A stretch of DNA of 64,000 bases, taken from Algoriphagus sp. Lineage in GTDB: Bacteria > Bacteroidota > Bacteroidia > Cytophagales > Cyclobacteriaceae. The notes beneath the pieces are model-generated. The model was given only the letters and a program-made list of their open reading frames with translations, ran no database searches and was not told the origin of the DNA. Numbering within the stretch: position 1 is the first letter of the stretch; every line of letters begins with the position of its first letter. This document shows, piece after piece, positions 44,898 to 54,338 of the stretch. The stretch spans positions 496,001 to 560,000 of the forward strand of contig JAQSDM010000011.1 of NCBI GenBank assembly GCA_029945945.1, in the 5' to 3' direction. The translations under genes and the position numbers were made by a program.

Positions 44898-45791
44898 ATG
44901 CAAAAAACAGCCATATACCTGATCCTCATTTTTTCAATCTTCCTATCCTCTTGCTCCAAAAAGCTGACGAGCATTCAGGACCTATCGACTGAACAACAAA
45001 CTGCTGCTTACAAAGTGGTGAAGGATGTTTCCTACGGTTCTGATGCGGAACAGGTGATGGATATCTACCTGTCCCAAAAGGCAAAATCCTTTGGTAAGCG
45101 AAACTATACCGTTGTATTCCTTCATGGAGGAGGCTATTACTTCAGCGACAAAAGTCAGGAGGAAAGATACATTGAACCTTACCTGAGGAAGGGACTGAAT
45201 GTTATCAATTTGAATTACCGACTCAAAAGAGGGATTCCTTTGGCGATGGGCGATCTGACAACTGCCTTAAATTTTCTCAAAACCAATAATGCTGACTATG
45301 GATTGAATTTGGACAATGTGATTGTGACCGGTTTTTCTGCCGGAGCACACATTGCCACCAATGTTGGCTTAGCCCAAAACAATCCCGAATATCCCAATCG
45401 GCTCAATAAAGGCATTACGATCAAAGGCATCATCAATTTTTCGGGTCCTGTAGATGGATTGGATGTGGTGGAAAGGATCTTTACCGAGCACCAAAATGAA
45501 CAGTACCAGGCAGTGGGAAAAGCGCTGTTCTCACCTGAGGAATATGAGTCAAAAGAGAACCTCGCTAAACTTGAACCGATCACTTACTTTGACGCCAATG
45601 ATCCTCCGGTTTTTTTATGGCACGGAGGTCAGGATGATCAGATTCCGCCCGTGACTTTTGAGCAGTTTGTTCCCCTGCTGAGAAAGGATAAAGACTTCCG
45701 GATTTTTATCCCTGAGGCAAAACACAGCCCGACAAAGGAGGAACTTGAAAAGGCTTACATTGAAGTATTTAGGTTTTTGGATGAATTATAA
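44898..45791 (+). CDS. Alpha/beta-hydrolase esterase lipoprotein
   Basis: 297 residues. The lipoprotein signal ends IFLSSC (Cys19). The oxyanion region is VVFLHGGGYYFS (HGGG type, as in hormone-sensitive-lipase and BD-FAE families). The nucleophile Ser147 is in TGFSAGAHIA, the Asp in WHGGQDDQIPP, and the His in EAKHSPT. This is a carboxylesterase or acyl-ester hydrolase anchored at the membrane. It lies ten bases before the P1 peptidase, so an operon is likely. Substrate unknown. Confidence 0.85.
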   Translation: MQKTAIYLILIFSIFLSSCSKKLTSIQDLSTEQQTAAYKVVKDVSYGSDAEQVMDIYLSQKAKSFGKRNYTVVFLHGGGYYFSDKSQEERYIEPYLRKGLNVINLNYRLKRGIPLAMGDLTTALNFLKTNNADYGLNLDNVIVTGFSAGAHIATNVGLAQNNPEYPNRLNKGITIKGIINFSGPVDGLDVVERIFTEHQNEQYQAVGKALFSPEEYESKENLAKLEPITYFDANDPPVFLWHGGQDDQIPPVTFEQFVPLLRKDKDFRIFIPEAKHSPTKEELEKAYIEVFRFLDEL

Positions 45792-45800
45792 AACCACAAA

Positions 45801-46982
45801 ATGAAAAACGCAATTCTATTTCTGATTCTAACCCTTAATCTTTCATCAGCCTTCGCCCAAAAGCCGAGAGCCAGAGATTTGGGCGTTCCCTTTAATGGCA
45901 CGACCGGTCAATTCAATGCCATCACCGATGTCAAAGGAGTAGAGGTCGGATACAGCACCATCATTTCAGGAAGTGGGGAAAATAGGGTGGGAAAAGGACC
46001 TGTCAGAACAGGCGTCACCGCCATTTTTCCCCGCGGAAAAGCCCAGAAATTCAGCCCTGTGTTTGCAAACTGGTACAGTTTGAACGGAAATGGGGAAATG
46101 ACCGGAACTACCTGGCTGACTGAATCCGGATTTCTGGAAACCCCGATCATGATTACCAATACCAACAGCGTGGGCGTAGTGCGCGATGCAGTCCTGAAAT
46201 GGTATGTGGAAACCGATTGGTACAAAGGGGAAGATTGGTGGTACACCTATCCGGTAGTTGCGGAAACTTACGATGGGTTTCTGAATGACATTTATGGTTT
46301 TCACGTCAAAGAAGAGCATGTGCTCGAGGCCATCACCAATGCTAAATCCGGATCAATTGCTGAAGGAAATGTAGGCGGAGGCACCGGAATGAGGTGTTTG
46401 GGATTTAAAGGCGGAACAGGAACCTCCTCAAGGATGGTCACGATCAAAGATTCCACCTACACAGTTGGTGTCTTGGTTCAGGCCAATTTTGGCAGGAAAC
46501 CTTCCCTCACGATTGCCGGAGTGCCGGTGGGAAAGGAATTGATGGATACCCTGAACAATGAATTGAAACTGCCTCCAGAGTCTTATCGAAAAGAAGGAGA
46601 TGGTTCCATCATCGTGGTGGTTGCCACAGACGCCCCCTTGCTTCCCCATCAATTGAAGCGAATTGCCAATCGGGTTCCCCTAGGAATTGGATTAACAGGA
46701 GGGATTGGAACAAATGGTTCGGGAGATATTTTTATCGCCTTTTCCACCGCCAACCCCGATGCTTTTCAGCGATCTGATTTCGCCAAAGTGGACATGCTGG
46801 CAAATGACGAAATCGATCCTTTGTTGGAAGCAACGGTTCAGTCTGTCGAAGAAGCAATCATCAATGCCATGATCGCGGCAGAAACGATGGAAGGAATCAA
46901 TGGAAATAAATCCTATGCATTGCCCCATGGATTGTTAGTGGAAGTACTCAAAAAATACAATCGCCTGAATGAAATAAAATGA
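45801..46982 (+). CDS. P1/DmpA family aminopeptidase (exported)
   Basis: 393 residues with a signal peptide ending SSAFAQ. The DmpA/BapA-type fold begins with ARDLGVPFNGTTGQFNAITDVKGVEVGY. It is autocleaved before the nucleophile Ser in GTNGSGDIFIAFST (Gly-Ser), leaving two subunits. GVPVGKEL and FPRGK are family-typical. Members remove N-terminal residues including D- or beta-amino acids. Its stop overlaps the first possible ATG of the next gene by four bases. Fits the local theme of exported peptide degradation. Confidence 0.9.
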   Translation: MKNAILFLILTLNLSSAFAQKPRARDLGVPFNGTTGQFNAITDVKGVEVGYSTIISGSGENRVGKGPVRTGVTAIFPRGKAQKFSPVFANWYSLNGNGEMTGTTWLTESGFLETPIMITNTNSVGVVRDAVLKWYVETDWYKGEDWWYTYPVVAETYDGFLNDIYGFHVKEEHVLEAITNAKSGSIAEGNVGGGTGMRCLGFKGGTGTSSRMVTIKDSTYTVGVLVQANFGRKPSLTIAGVPVGKELMDTLNNELKLPPESYRKEGDGSIIVVVATDAPLLPHQLKRIANRVPLGIGLTGGIGTNGSGDIFIAFSTANPDAFQRSDFAKVDMLANDEIDPLLEATVQSVEEAIINAMIAAETMEGINGNKSYALPHGLLVEVLKKYNRLNEIK

Positions 46983-47059
46983 ACAAAATGGTCCAAATCC
47001 AGACTGATCGTAAGGAGGAATCCCAAAAGAGCTTTAAAATAGCATTAGCTAAAAAATGT

Positions 47060-48832
47060 ATGAAAAACCTTATTGGAGCAATGCTCTTCGTCCTGTTGAT
47101 TGCCGGATGTTCCCCTTCCAAAAAAGAAAAGGATTCGGTTGACCTCAACGGAATCTTTACGCAATTCGCGCGTGAAAATTATGCGCTCTATCCGCTACTA
47201 GCTACGCAAAATAATGTGAATGACTTCAACGATCAGCTTCCGGTAGATATTAGCGAAGAGTTTTTTGATAAGGCAATTGCTCTAAATACCGGTTATCTCG
47301 ACACACTCAATACGATTAATTACGATGGACTGACAGATTCTGAAAAATTGAGTGTGGATGTCCTAAAGTACCAATTGACCATCAAAAATGAACAACTGAT
47401 CAATCGCTATGGATTTTATAAGCCTGTTGATCAATTCGTGTTCAGTTTTCCACAACGATTTGCAGTGCTCGGTTCAGGGGCAGGATTTATTCCATTCAAG
47501 GACGAAACGGATTACCGTAACTTCATTAGTCGAATGAAGGCTTTCCCGGAATGGATCGATCAGTCCATTACTAATATGCAAAGCGGATTGGAGTTGCACT
47601 TTACCAATCCAAAGGCAAGCATGGAAAAAGTGCCGGCACAATTAAAGCCCCTGTTTGAAGCGGAAGTTGAGAACCATATTTTTTATAAGCCACTTCAGAA
47701 TTTACCTGAAACCATCGATAGTGCTGCGCGGGTAAAGCTAATTACTGATTACACCGAGGCGATTGAAACACTTATTAAACCTGCATACAAAAAACTGAAC
47801 GATTTCCTTGTTGACACCTACATTCCAAACACCCGTAACTCCACCGGCTTACTCGACAACAGCAATGGAAAAGCAGAGTATGCTTTTTGGTTGAAGTATT
47901 ATACCACGACAGACATTACAGCAGATGAGATTTTTGATCTGGGACTTCGTGAAGTGGCCCGCATTCGCAATGAAATGGATTCCATCAGGAAATCAACGGG
48001 CTTTAAAGGTGACTTGCCCGCATTCTTTGAATACATCAAAACTGATCCGAAATTTTTCCCCTTTAAAACGGAGGAAGAGGTTTTGAACAGATACCGAAGT
48101 TTTGAAGAACTCATGGAACCTCAATTAAATCGCCTCTTTAATCTCCGACCTAAAGCCTCTTTTGAAGTGAAAGCCACCGAGAAATTCAGAGAAGCCGGAG
48201 CCAATGCCCAGTATATGCAGCCCTCGCGAGATGGTAAACGCCCGGGCATTTTCTACGAAACAGTGCCTGATCCATTGAAGTACAATTATTTTTCAATGGA
48301 AGGATTATTTATTCATGAAGCCATACCGGGTCATCATTACCAGGTTGCCATACAGCAGGAGGCTGATATTCCTGAATTTAGAAAATCATATTGGACAAGT
48401 GCTTTTGGTGAAGGCTGGGCATTGTATGCTGAAAGTCTGGGAACTGATCTGGGTATGTACACCGACCCTTATCAATATATGGGCAGACTGAATAACGAAA
48501 TCGAGAGAGCCGTTCGTTTAGTGGTGGATGCCGGAATGCATCACAAAGGATGGACACGGGAACAAGCCATCGACTATGTGCTAGAGAATCAGCCCGTCTC
48601 GGAAACAGAAGCTATACAGCGCATTGAGCGATACATGGTCACACCTGGACAGGCCGTCAGCTACAAAGTAGGAGAATTAAAAATCCTTGCGTTACGTGAA
48701 AAAGCCAAGCAGCAGTTGGGGGGAAAATTTGACATTCGGGAGTTTCATGATCAGGTTTTAAAGGATGGTTCTTTACCCCTGTCCATATTGGAAAGACAAA
48801 TTGACCTATGGGTTGCAAGTAAAAAACTGTAA
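47060..48832 (+). CDS. DUF885 metallopeptidase-like lipoprotein
   Basis: 590 residues from ATG 47060, chosen because it starts MKNLIGAMLFVLLIAGC, a lipoprotein signal. The ATG at 46979 overlaps the previous stop and would add 27 residues. The DUF885 family zinc motif is present: LFIHEAIPGHHYQVAI (HExxxGHH type), with downstream EGWALYAESLG. These proteins are likely metallo-carboxypeptidases or dipeptidases. It is the last gene of the esterase-peptidase run. No terminator is clear in 48833-49161. Confidence 0.85.
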   Translation: MKNLIGAMLFVLLIAGCSPSKKEKDSVDLNGIFTQFARENYALYPLLATQNNVNDFNDQLPVDISEEFFDKAIALNTGYLDTLNTINYDGLTDSEKLSVDVLKYQLTIKNEQLINRYGFYKPVDQFVFSFPQRFAVLGSGAGFIPFKDETDYRNFISRMKAFPEWIDQSITNMQSGLELHFTNPKASMEKVPAQLKPLFEAEVENHIFYKPLQNLPETIDSAARVKLITDYTEAIETLIKPAYKKLNDFLVDTYIPNTRNSTGLLDNSNGKAEYAFWLKYYTTTDITADEIFDLGLREVARIRNEMDSIRKSTGFKGDLPAFFEYIKTDPKFFPFKTEEEVLNRYRSFEELMEPQLNRLFNLRPKASFEVKATEKFREAGANAQYMQPSRDGKRPGIFYETVPDPLKYNYFSMEGLFIHEAIPGHHYQVAIQQEADIPEFRKSYWTSAFGEGWALYAESLGTDLGMYTDPYQYMGRLNNEIERAVRLVVDAGMHHKGWTREQAIDYVLENQPVSETEAIQRIERYMVTPGQAVSYKVGELKILALREKAKQQLGGKFDIREFHDQVLKDGSLPLSILERQIDLWVASKKL

Positions 48833-49161
48833 TCTTCTGGGCGGTAAAACACCTGGCTAAAAATAGAAGAATAGGTCACTCTGCAATAAGCACAATTCAT
48901 GAGAAAAGGCAGAATCATAAGCTCTGGAGTTTAGCCTCGGAGAAGATGATCAATTTCAAACTTCGTGACCCGCTTACATGGGAAAGATGAAAAATCAGCA
49001 AGGAAAACTCCCAGGAAATCCTTGGGTTCAAGGTGCCATTGAATCTGGAAACAGAGCTGAAAGGAGATCAATAGTTTGGTCTAGACATATTTAAAATGAC
49101 TATCCTCCATTCGGACTAAAGTACTTTTAGAAATAAAAATTTAACATAGCATTTACTCAAA
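48833..49161. other. Spacer, nothing recognised
   Basis: 329 bases. Short frames (for example one ending LGFKVPLNLETELKGDQ near 49070) look like possible decayed coding sequence, but have stops and no family likeness I can name. No strong hairpin is visible. Confidence 0.4.
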
Positions 49162-49683
49162 ATGAAAAGATTAATTGATCATTCGCTGTTTGCATTGCTT
49201 CTTTCCATTACCATGAGTTGCAATCAAAACTCCCAAGATTCTTCAAAGGCCGAAACCCCCATACCGACGGTGAGCAAAACCGAACTGGAAAATGAGGCCT
49301 GGCATATGGAAGAACTCTATTGGGAGTATGTTCAAAACATTGACACAGTTTCCTATAAAACACTCTGGCATGAGGATTTCATCGGCTATCCAAGTTTTGG
49401 GGATGGCGTTTCCGACAAAAGTAAAATCGCCAGTTGGATACTGGATTTACATAAGGATCCGGGTCTGAAATACAACTATGTCCTTCACAAAAAGGCCTCC
49501 AATGCCGTTGAGGATGTGGTAATGGTATTTTATGACACTGATTATTTCTGGACTGACAAGGACAATCAGGTAGTCCGAAAAGAGACCTATAAGTTTACAC
49601 ATACTTGGAAAAAAGTGGAGGGCAAATGGGTGATTTTAGGAGGCATGGCAGCGGAGAAAAATCAGTATGCCCTTGGGGATTAA
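49162..49683 (+). CDS. SnoaL/NTF2-like lipoprotein
   Basis: 173 residues. The lipoprotein signal ends ITMSC. The body is one NTF2-like domain: EEAWHMEELYWEYVQNIDTVSYKTLWHEDFIGYPSF type start (NEAWHMEELYWEYV), followed by strands DVVMVFYDTDYFW and TYKFTHTWKKVEGKWVILGG. It is similar in plan to the protein at 22118-22621. No catalytic residues identified. It is a single-gene unit facing the NHL-repeat gene. Confidence 0.75.
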   Translation: MKRLIDHSLFALLLSITMSCNQNSQDSSKAETPIPTVSKTELENEAWHMEELYWEYVQNIDTVSYKTLWHEDFIGYPSFGDGVSDKSKIASWILDLHKDPGLKYNYVLHKKASNAVEDVVMVFYDTDYFWTDKDNQVVRKETYKFTHTWKKVEGKWVILGGMAAEKNQYALGD

Positions 49684-49705
49684 TAAACTAGATTTGGGTG
49701 AAAAT

Positions 49706-49748
49706 CAAATAAAAACTCCCCCTTATCCAAAAGGAAAAGGAGGAGTTG
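49706..49748 (-). terminator. Terminator of the NHL-repeat gene
   Basis: Imperfect stem: AACTCCCCCTTATCC (49715-49729) with GGAAAAGGAGGAGTT (49734-49748), 12 of 15 pairs. On the minus strand it is followed by TTTATTTGATTTTC. It lies 45 bases after the 49794 stop. Confidence 0.6.
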
Positions 49749-49793
49749 GTCACCATTTTAGTTTAAAAAGCTGTTTTTTGTAATGAAAGAACC

Positions 49794-51524
49794 TCAGTAT
49801 TTAGAGACTCTGTAAATCACATTCTTGCCTCCCCCTGAGACATAAATATCTCCGGATTGACCAATTGCTACGCCATCAAACCACCAGGTAGGTGGAAAGT
49901 CCGGCAAACCAGCTGCAGGAGCACTCAGTTTGAGGCCATCCACAATTTTAGTCACTTCACCGGTGGACAAGGAAATACGGGATATTCGTGAAGCTCCTGA
50001 TTCAACTACCACCAAAGTCCCGTCACTATCCCAAGCCAACCCTTCTGGATTTACAAGTCCTGATGCCAGAATGGTCGGTGCCATTGGAATATTCCCGTTG
50101 AAACCAATTTGCCAAACAATTCCTGTACCCCAATCTGCTACCCACAAAGTTTCTCCGTCTGTAGCCAGACCGCCGGGTGCAAAAACTGTTGCATTGTCGA
50201 TCGGCAGGATCATAGAATGGTCACTCGCCCAAATCACTCCTCCAAGTCCTAGATCGGAGGTTACAATTCCGCCTTTAAATCGGAGTGCATCAATCGGTGC
50301 ACCTACCGGATAGCTTTCTAAGACCTGATCAGTTTGTGGATTCCAGACTTGAACCACCGCACCAAACCAAGAAGAAACGATCAGATTCTCCCCGTCGGCA
50401 GAAAGGGAGAAAGAAGTAGTCAAGTTGCCTTCGCCATTCAGTAAATCTCCTTTATAAATGTTTTCCAACCTGCCTGTGAGTCCATTGATTTTTCGCAATC
50501 GGTATAAATCACCCACAAACAAAGCGTCCTGATTATTTGCCCCAGGTAATACTGCCAAGCCCATAGGCCCGATCATCCCTCCACCACTTACCGTGCGAGG
50601 CTGTCCACTCGGCAGAATTTCTACCACGGTTCCTAAATCCCCATTTGAGATAAATAAAGCCCCTTTGGAATCAAAGGCCAGATTGTCCAATCCTCCCTCC
50701 AAGGTGACAAAAAGCGTTTTTTCCCCCGTCGTAGTATTGACTTTAAAAACTTCACCAGACTGATCCAAGACATGAAGGACTCCTTTGGAATCAAACTTCG
50801 CAGCTGCGGGGACGGTGAAGCCACCCGAAACCACTGTCACTGTTCCATCGGTGTAAGGACTTGTGGAAGGTGGTCCTGGTAAGTCGATGTCTACTTTGAC
50901 TACGATACCTCCGGCAAAAATAGGTCCATACAACATGCCGTCGGGTCCAAAGTCAAATCCATTTAAAAAGCCAAGAGGGAATGGATTTTCCGGTGTGGAA
51001 ACGATGATAGGCCGCGGGGCATCAACAAGATTTGGATCAAGTTCAAACAACCCATCACCCAAGAAACAAAGCCCGACAATGAGTCGCCCGTCCTCAGAAA
51101 AGGTAATCGGGTTGACTCCGGGAGCCACAAACTGTTCAGTCACCGCACCTCCCGGAGTCCTTCGCTTTACAAATCCAGTAAAAATATCTGTCCAATAAAG
51201 CGACCCGTCAGGGCCAAATGCCAAATCATCGGGAGTGGTCACTCCCACATTTGGTCCAAGTCGATTCAGAATCTTTCCGTTTTGACTGTTCATCACGATA
51301 ATTTCCTGCCCATTTACTGATCCGATGTAAAGATTGCCATCCGGGCCAAAGTTGATCCCATTGGTTCCTTTCAAGACTGCGCCGGTCGAAATCTCTTTCA
51401 CCAGGGGTTTTGAATTCTTTTTGTTGTTAGCCCCCAGAGGAATAAACTCATTGTATTCATGGCATGCTGAAATTGCCAGAAGCAAGGCCAAGGTTGCTAA
51501 AATTGAAAACAGTTTTCGTCTCAT
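49794..51524 (-). CDS. NHL/SMP-30-like beta-propeller lipoprotein
   Basis: 576 residues. The signal ends LLLAISAC, a lipobox. The rest is two sets of propeller repeats with the motif G.NFGPDGNLYIG, LAFGPDGSLYWTD, FGPDGMLYGP, FDSKGVLHV, LAWDSDGTLVVVE: about twelve blades over residues 45-570. The pattern resembles SMP-30 gluconolactonase/NHL proteins, but I see no metal-binding residues that would prove a lactonase. It is probably an exported ligand-binding or scaffold protein. It faces the upstream sulfatase across a 341-base spacer. Confidence 0.8.
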   Translation of the reverse strand: MRRKLFSILATLALLLAISACHEYNEFIPLGANNKKNSKPLVKEISTGAVLKGTNGINFGPDGNLYIGSVNGQEIIVMNSQNGKILNRLGPNVGVTTPDDLAFGPDGSLYWTDIFTGFVKRRTPGGAVTEQFVAPGVNPITFSEDGRLIVGLCFLGDGLFELDPNLVDAPRPIIVSTPENPFPLGFLNGFDFGPDGMLYGPIFAGGIVVKVDIDLPGPPSTSPYTDGTVTVVSGGFTVPAAAKFDSKGVLHVLDQSGEVFKVNTTTGEKTLFVTLEGGLDNLAFDSKGALFISNGDLGTVVEILPSGQPRTVSGGGMIGPMGLAVLPGANNQDALFVGDLYRLRKINGLTGRLENIYKGDLLNGEGNLTTSFSLSADGENLIVSSWFGAVVQVWNPQTDQVLESYPVGAPIDALRFKGGIVTSDLGLGGVIWASDHSMILPIDNATVFAPGGLATDGETLWVADWGTGIVWQIGFNGNIPMAPTILASGLVNPEGLAWDSDGTLVVVESGASRISRISLSTGEVTKIVDGLKLSAPAAGLPDFPPTWWFDGVAIGQSGDIYVSGGGKNVIYRVSKY

Positions 51525-51865
51525 GTTTCTTTGATTTTATTGGTTAAAGAATTTAGTTATAAAAAGATTGGACACTTACTATCAATAAGTTAAAAAATAA
51601 AACCTTATTACCTGCACAGGTTACATGAGAGAAAACATGTTCTAATGAAGGAAAAACCATGATATTTTACTTCGGAAAATAATTCAATTCATTGGGGAAA
51701 AAATTCAAGTTGTTCGTCCATGAATTTGAAAATCTGGCAAAAAAAAATCTTTTTTTGGATCCTGGATATTTTCATCAAAAACCCAAATCAAATTGAAATA
51801 CTGGCATTTCTGATTAAGTTGAATAGGAAAAAAATCCCTCATAATCCTTAAATACAACTGTAGAC
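51525..51865. other. Divergent spacer, nothing definite
   Basis: 341 AT-rich bases. CAATAAGTTA at 51583-51592 is the reverse complement of the last ten bases of the 40-base repeat at 29199-29238; it may be chance. No hairpin is clear. Confidence 0.35.
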
Positions 51866-53506
51866 ATGAATACCAAAGTACTAGTAATGGCACTTTTTGT
51901 TTTTTTAGGATTTTCACTTTTCTCCTGCCAGAAAGAAATCCCGCCACCAAAGCCCCCCAATATCCTTTTGATCGTGGCCGATGACTTGGGCTATGCAGAT
52001 ATGGGTTCTTTTGGTGGGGATATCGAAACTCCAAATTTGGATGAACTTGCCAGGCAAGGAATACGATTTAGCCGTTTTCATACCGGTCCGCTATGTGCGG
52101 TGACCCGGGCGATGCTTTTATCAGGTAATTATAATCATGTGGCGGGAATGGGTTCTCAGGGTCTGGTCACGGCGGTGCCCGGATATGAGGGACGTCTCAG
52201 TGACCGGATTATCCCAATTCCTGAACTACTCCGATCTGCGGATTACCACACATACATGGCCGGAAAATGGCATTTGGGAGGAATGGAGGGTGCTAATCCT
52301 GCCGATAAAGGCTTCGAAAAATCTTTTGTGATCCAAGATGAGGGAGGGGCAAATCACTTCAGCGACAGAGGCATTTTTCCTGATATTCCTACTACTATCT
52401 ATACCGAAAATGGAGAACAAGCCCATTGGCCTAATGATGCATATTCCACAGACTATTACACCGACAAGCTTATTGAATACATTCGCTCCAACCAAGGGGA
52501 CGACAAGCCTTTTTTCGCCTTTGCTGCATATACTTCTCCGCATTGGCCCCTACAGGTGGAGGAGAAATATTGGAAAAAATACCAAGGCCGCTATGATGAG
52601 GGTTATGAGGTCCTTCGCGTACAACGGCTGGAAACTTTAAAAAAAGCGGGGATGATTTCTCCAAAAGCAGAACTCCCTCCGCTTCATCCCAAAGTCAAAC
52701 CGTGGAATTCTCTTTCTCCGGAGGAGCAGAAGAAAGAAGCCAGAAAAATGGAGCTTTATGCAGGAATGGTGGATAATTTGGACCAAAACATCGGAAGATT
52801 GATTACCTACCTCAAAGAGACAGGGCAATATGAAAATACCCTGATTGTCTTTATGTCTGATAATGGGGCGGCGGCTGAGGATTTCTACAATCAAGATTAT
52901 TACGGTCCCTACTTGCAAGAAAAATATACTGATGATTTCGAAGAAATGGGAACAGAGAATTCCTTCATTTCTTATGGTCCGCAATGGGCAGAGGCCGGAT
53001 CAGCTCCCTTTCTCTACCACAAAGGCTACACGACCGAAGGGGGAATGACCACACCAATGATCATCGCAGGTCCCGGAGTCGAAAATAAAGGAAGTATCAC
53101 TGATTCATTCTTGACCCTCCTGGATTTAGCACCCACCTTCTATGAATTGGCTGGACTGAGGTATCCTATTCAATGGAAGGAGAAAGCTGTAAAACCATTA
53201 CCTGGTGAATCTCTTATTCCCTTACTTTCAGGAAAATCAAAATCGGTTCACGATTCCAACTATGTCTTTGGATTGGAACATCGAGGCTATGCGATGATCC
53301 GGAAAGGGGATTGGAAAATCTTAAATATTGAGCGCCCATTTCAATTAGAAAATTTTCTATTGATCAATCTTAAAACAGATCTGGCAGAGCAGATTGACCT
53401 GAAGGAAACATACCCAGAAAAATTTCAAGAAATGCTGTCCGAGTGGGCGAGTTTTTCAAAAGAAGTTGGAGTAGTCATTCCTACTCCCAAAGAAGAAACT
53501 GATTAA
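51866..53506 (+). CDS. AtsA-type sulfatase with variant CAVTR motif
   Basis: 546 residues with a lipoprotein signal ending FSLFSC. By length and by segments (NILLIVADDLGYADMGSFGG, ETPNLDELARQGIRFSRFH, MAGKWHLGG, FMSDNGAAAEDF, LFL..PHWPLQVEEKY) it is of the Pseudomonas AtsA kind, an exported sulfatase. The formylglycine site reads LCAVTRAMLLSG with Cys77, where the family consensus C-x-P-x-R has Val instead of Pro. Formylglycine-generating enzymes are sensitive to that position in most systems, so this may be poorly or differently matured. The metal-binding Asp and Asn residues look intact. It is followed 15 bases later by the fusion pseudogene. Confidence 0.9.
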   Translation: MNTKVLVMALFVFLGFSLFSCQKEIPPPKPPNILLIVADDLGYADMGSFGGDIETPNLDELARQGIRFSRFHTGPLCAVTRAMLLSGNYNHVAGMGSQGLVTAVPGYEGRLSDRIIPIPELLRSADYHTYMAGKWHLGGMEGANPADKGFEKSFVIQDEGGANHFSDRGIFPDIPTTIYTENGEQAHWPNDAYSTDYYTDKLIEYIRSNQGDDKPFFAFAAYTSPHWPLQVEEKYWKKYQGRYDEGYEVLRVQRLETLKKAGMISPKAELPPLHPKVKPWNSLSPEEQKKEARKMELYAGMVDNLDQNIGRLITYLKETGQYENTLIVFMSDNGAAAEDFYNQDYYGPYLQEKYTDDFEEMGTENSFISYGPQWAEAGSAPFLYHKGYTTEGGMTTPMIIAGPGVENKGSITDSFLTLLDLAPTFYELAGLRYPIQWKEKAVKPLPGESLIPLLSGKSKSVHDSNYVFGLEHRGYAMIRKGDWKILNIERPFQLENFLLINLKTDLAEQIDLKETYPEKFQEMLSEWASFSKEVGVVIPTPKEETD

Positions 53507-53521
53507 TCCAAAAAAAAATCC

Positions 53522-54298
53522 ATGAAGTCAAAAATTACTAGTTTCTTTTCACCAGTCATCTCTATTGGCATTTTTATCGGGTTTGGCAATTCATTGCCAG
53601 CCCAAACCTTCGGCCTAAACGGAATGGTCGTTTCGGATCATTCCCTGGAGTCTGAAGTTGGAATAGTAATTTTGAAGAACGGTGGAAATGAGATCGATGG
53701 AACAGAAGCCACAGGTTTTTTCCTAGCCTTCACCCATTCTGAAGCCGGCAATATTGGGGGTAGTGGTTTACTTGTTTTGATGAAATCAGATGTAGAAGTC
53801 ACCACGTTGGATTTTCGGGAGAAAGCTCCATTGGCAGCTAGTCCCACGCTGTTTGTGGATGAACCCGGGAAAATCCGTAACGATTCCAATCATAAGGGGC
53901 TTCTTTCTGGTGAAGTAAAGGGAACGGTGGCAGTTGGAGCAAAACCTGTGATCAACTGGACGAGTTTTATGCTTCATGCAGATAATCCGGCTTTCTTTTT
54001 CAAGTATTGGTTTGAAAAAATACTTTGGGAGGATCAGGAGAATTATTGGAAAAGATCACTTCTCCCGATGGTGGGAAATGTGAAAACACCCACGCTGCTG
54101 CTCACAGGAGAAAAGGATTTTCAAACACCAATTTCGAAATCTGAACAATACTATGCTGTCCTCAAACTTCAAGGTGTGGAATCAGCTATGGTCCGAATTC
54201 CCAATGCATCAAATGGCTTAGTTGGTCGTCCAAGTATACTGATGAGCAAGACCGCATCGAACTTAAGTTAGTTTGATCATTACAAGGGAAAGAATTGA
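53522..54298 (+). pseudogene. GGT::S9 fusion pseudogene, nonsense-terminated
   Basis: Codons 1-138 match the N-terminal part of the gamma-glutamyltransferase at 32074 (about 60-65% in my hand alignment; GMVVSD, AGNIGGSG, DFREKAPLAASP kept). At about codon 139, GTVAVGAKPVINW, the frame joins the C-terminal part of the S9 peptidase at 35269 (about 80% over 110 residues). The GGT nucleophile and most of its fold are missing, as are the S9 propeller and Ser motif. The S9 His is changed (NASHG to NASNG). Where S9 has LSWFNHY this has TAG at 54269-54271 and then in-frame FDHYKGKN, so the true tail continues to 54298. An enzymatically dead relic of a duplicated GGT-sulfatase-S9 unit. Confidence 0.85.
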
Positions 54299-54338
54299 AG
54301 CAGATTAATAGCTCTTTTTCAAAGCATAAACCTATTTT

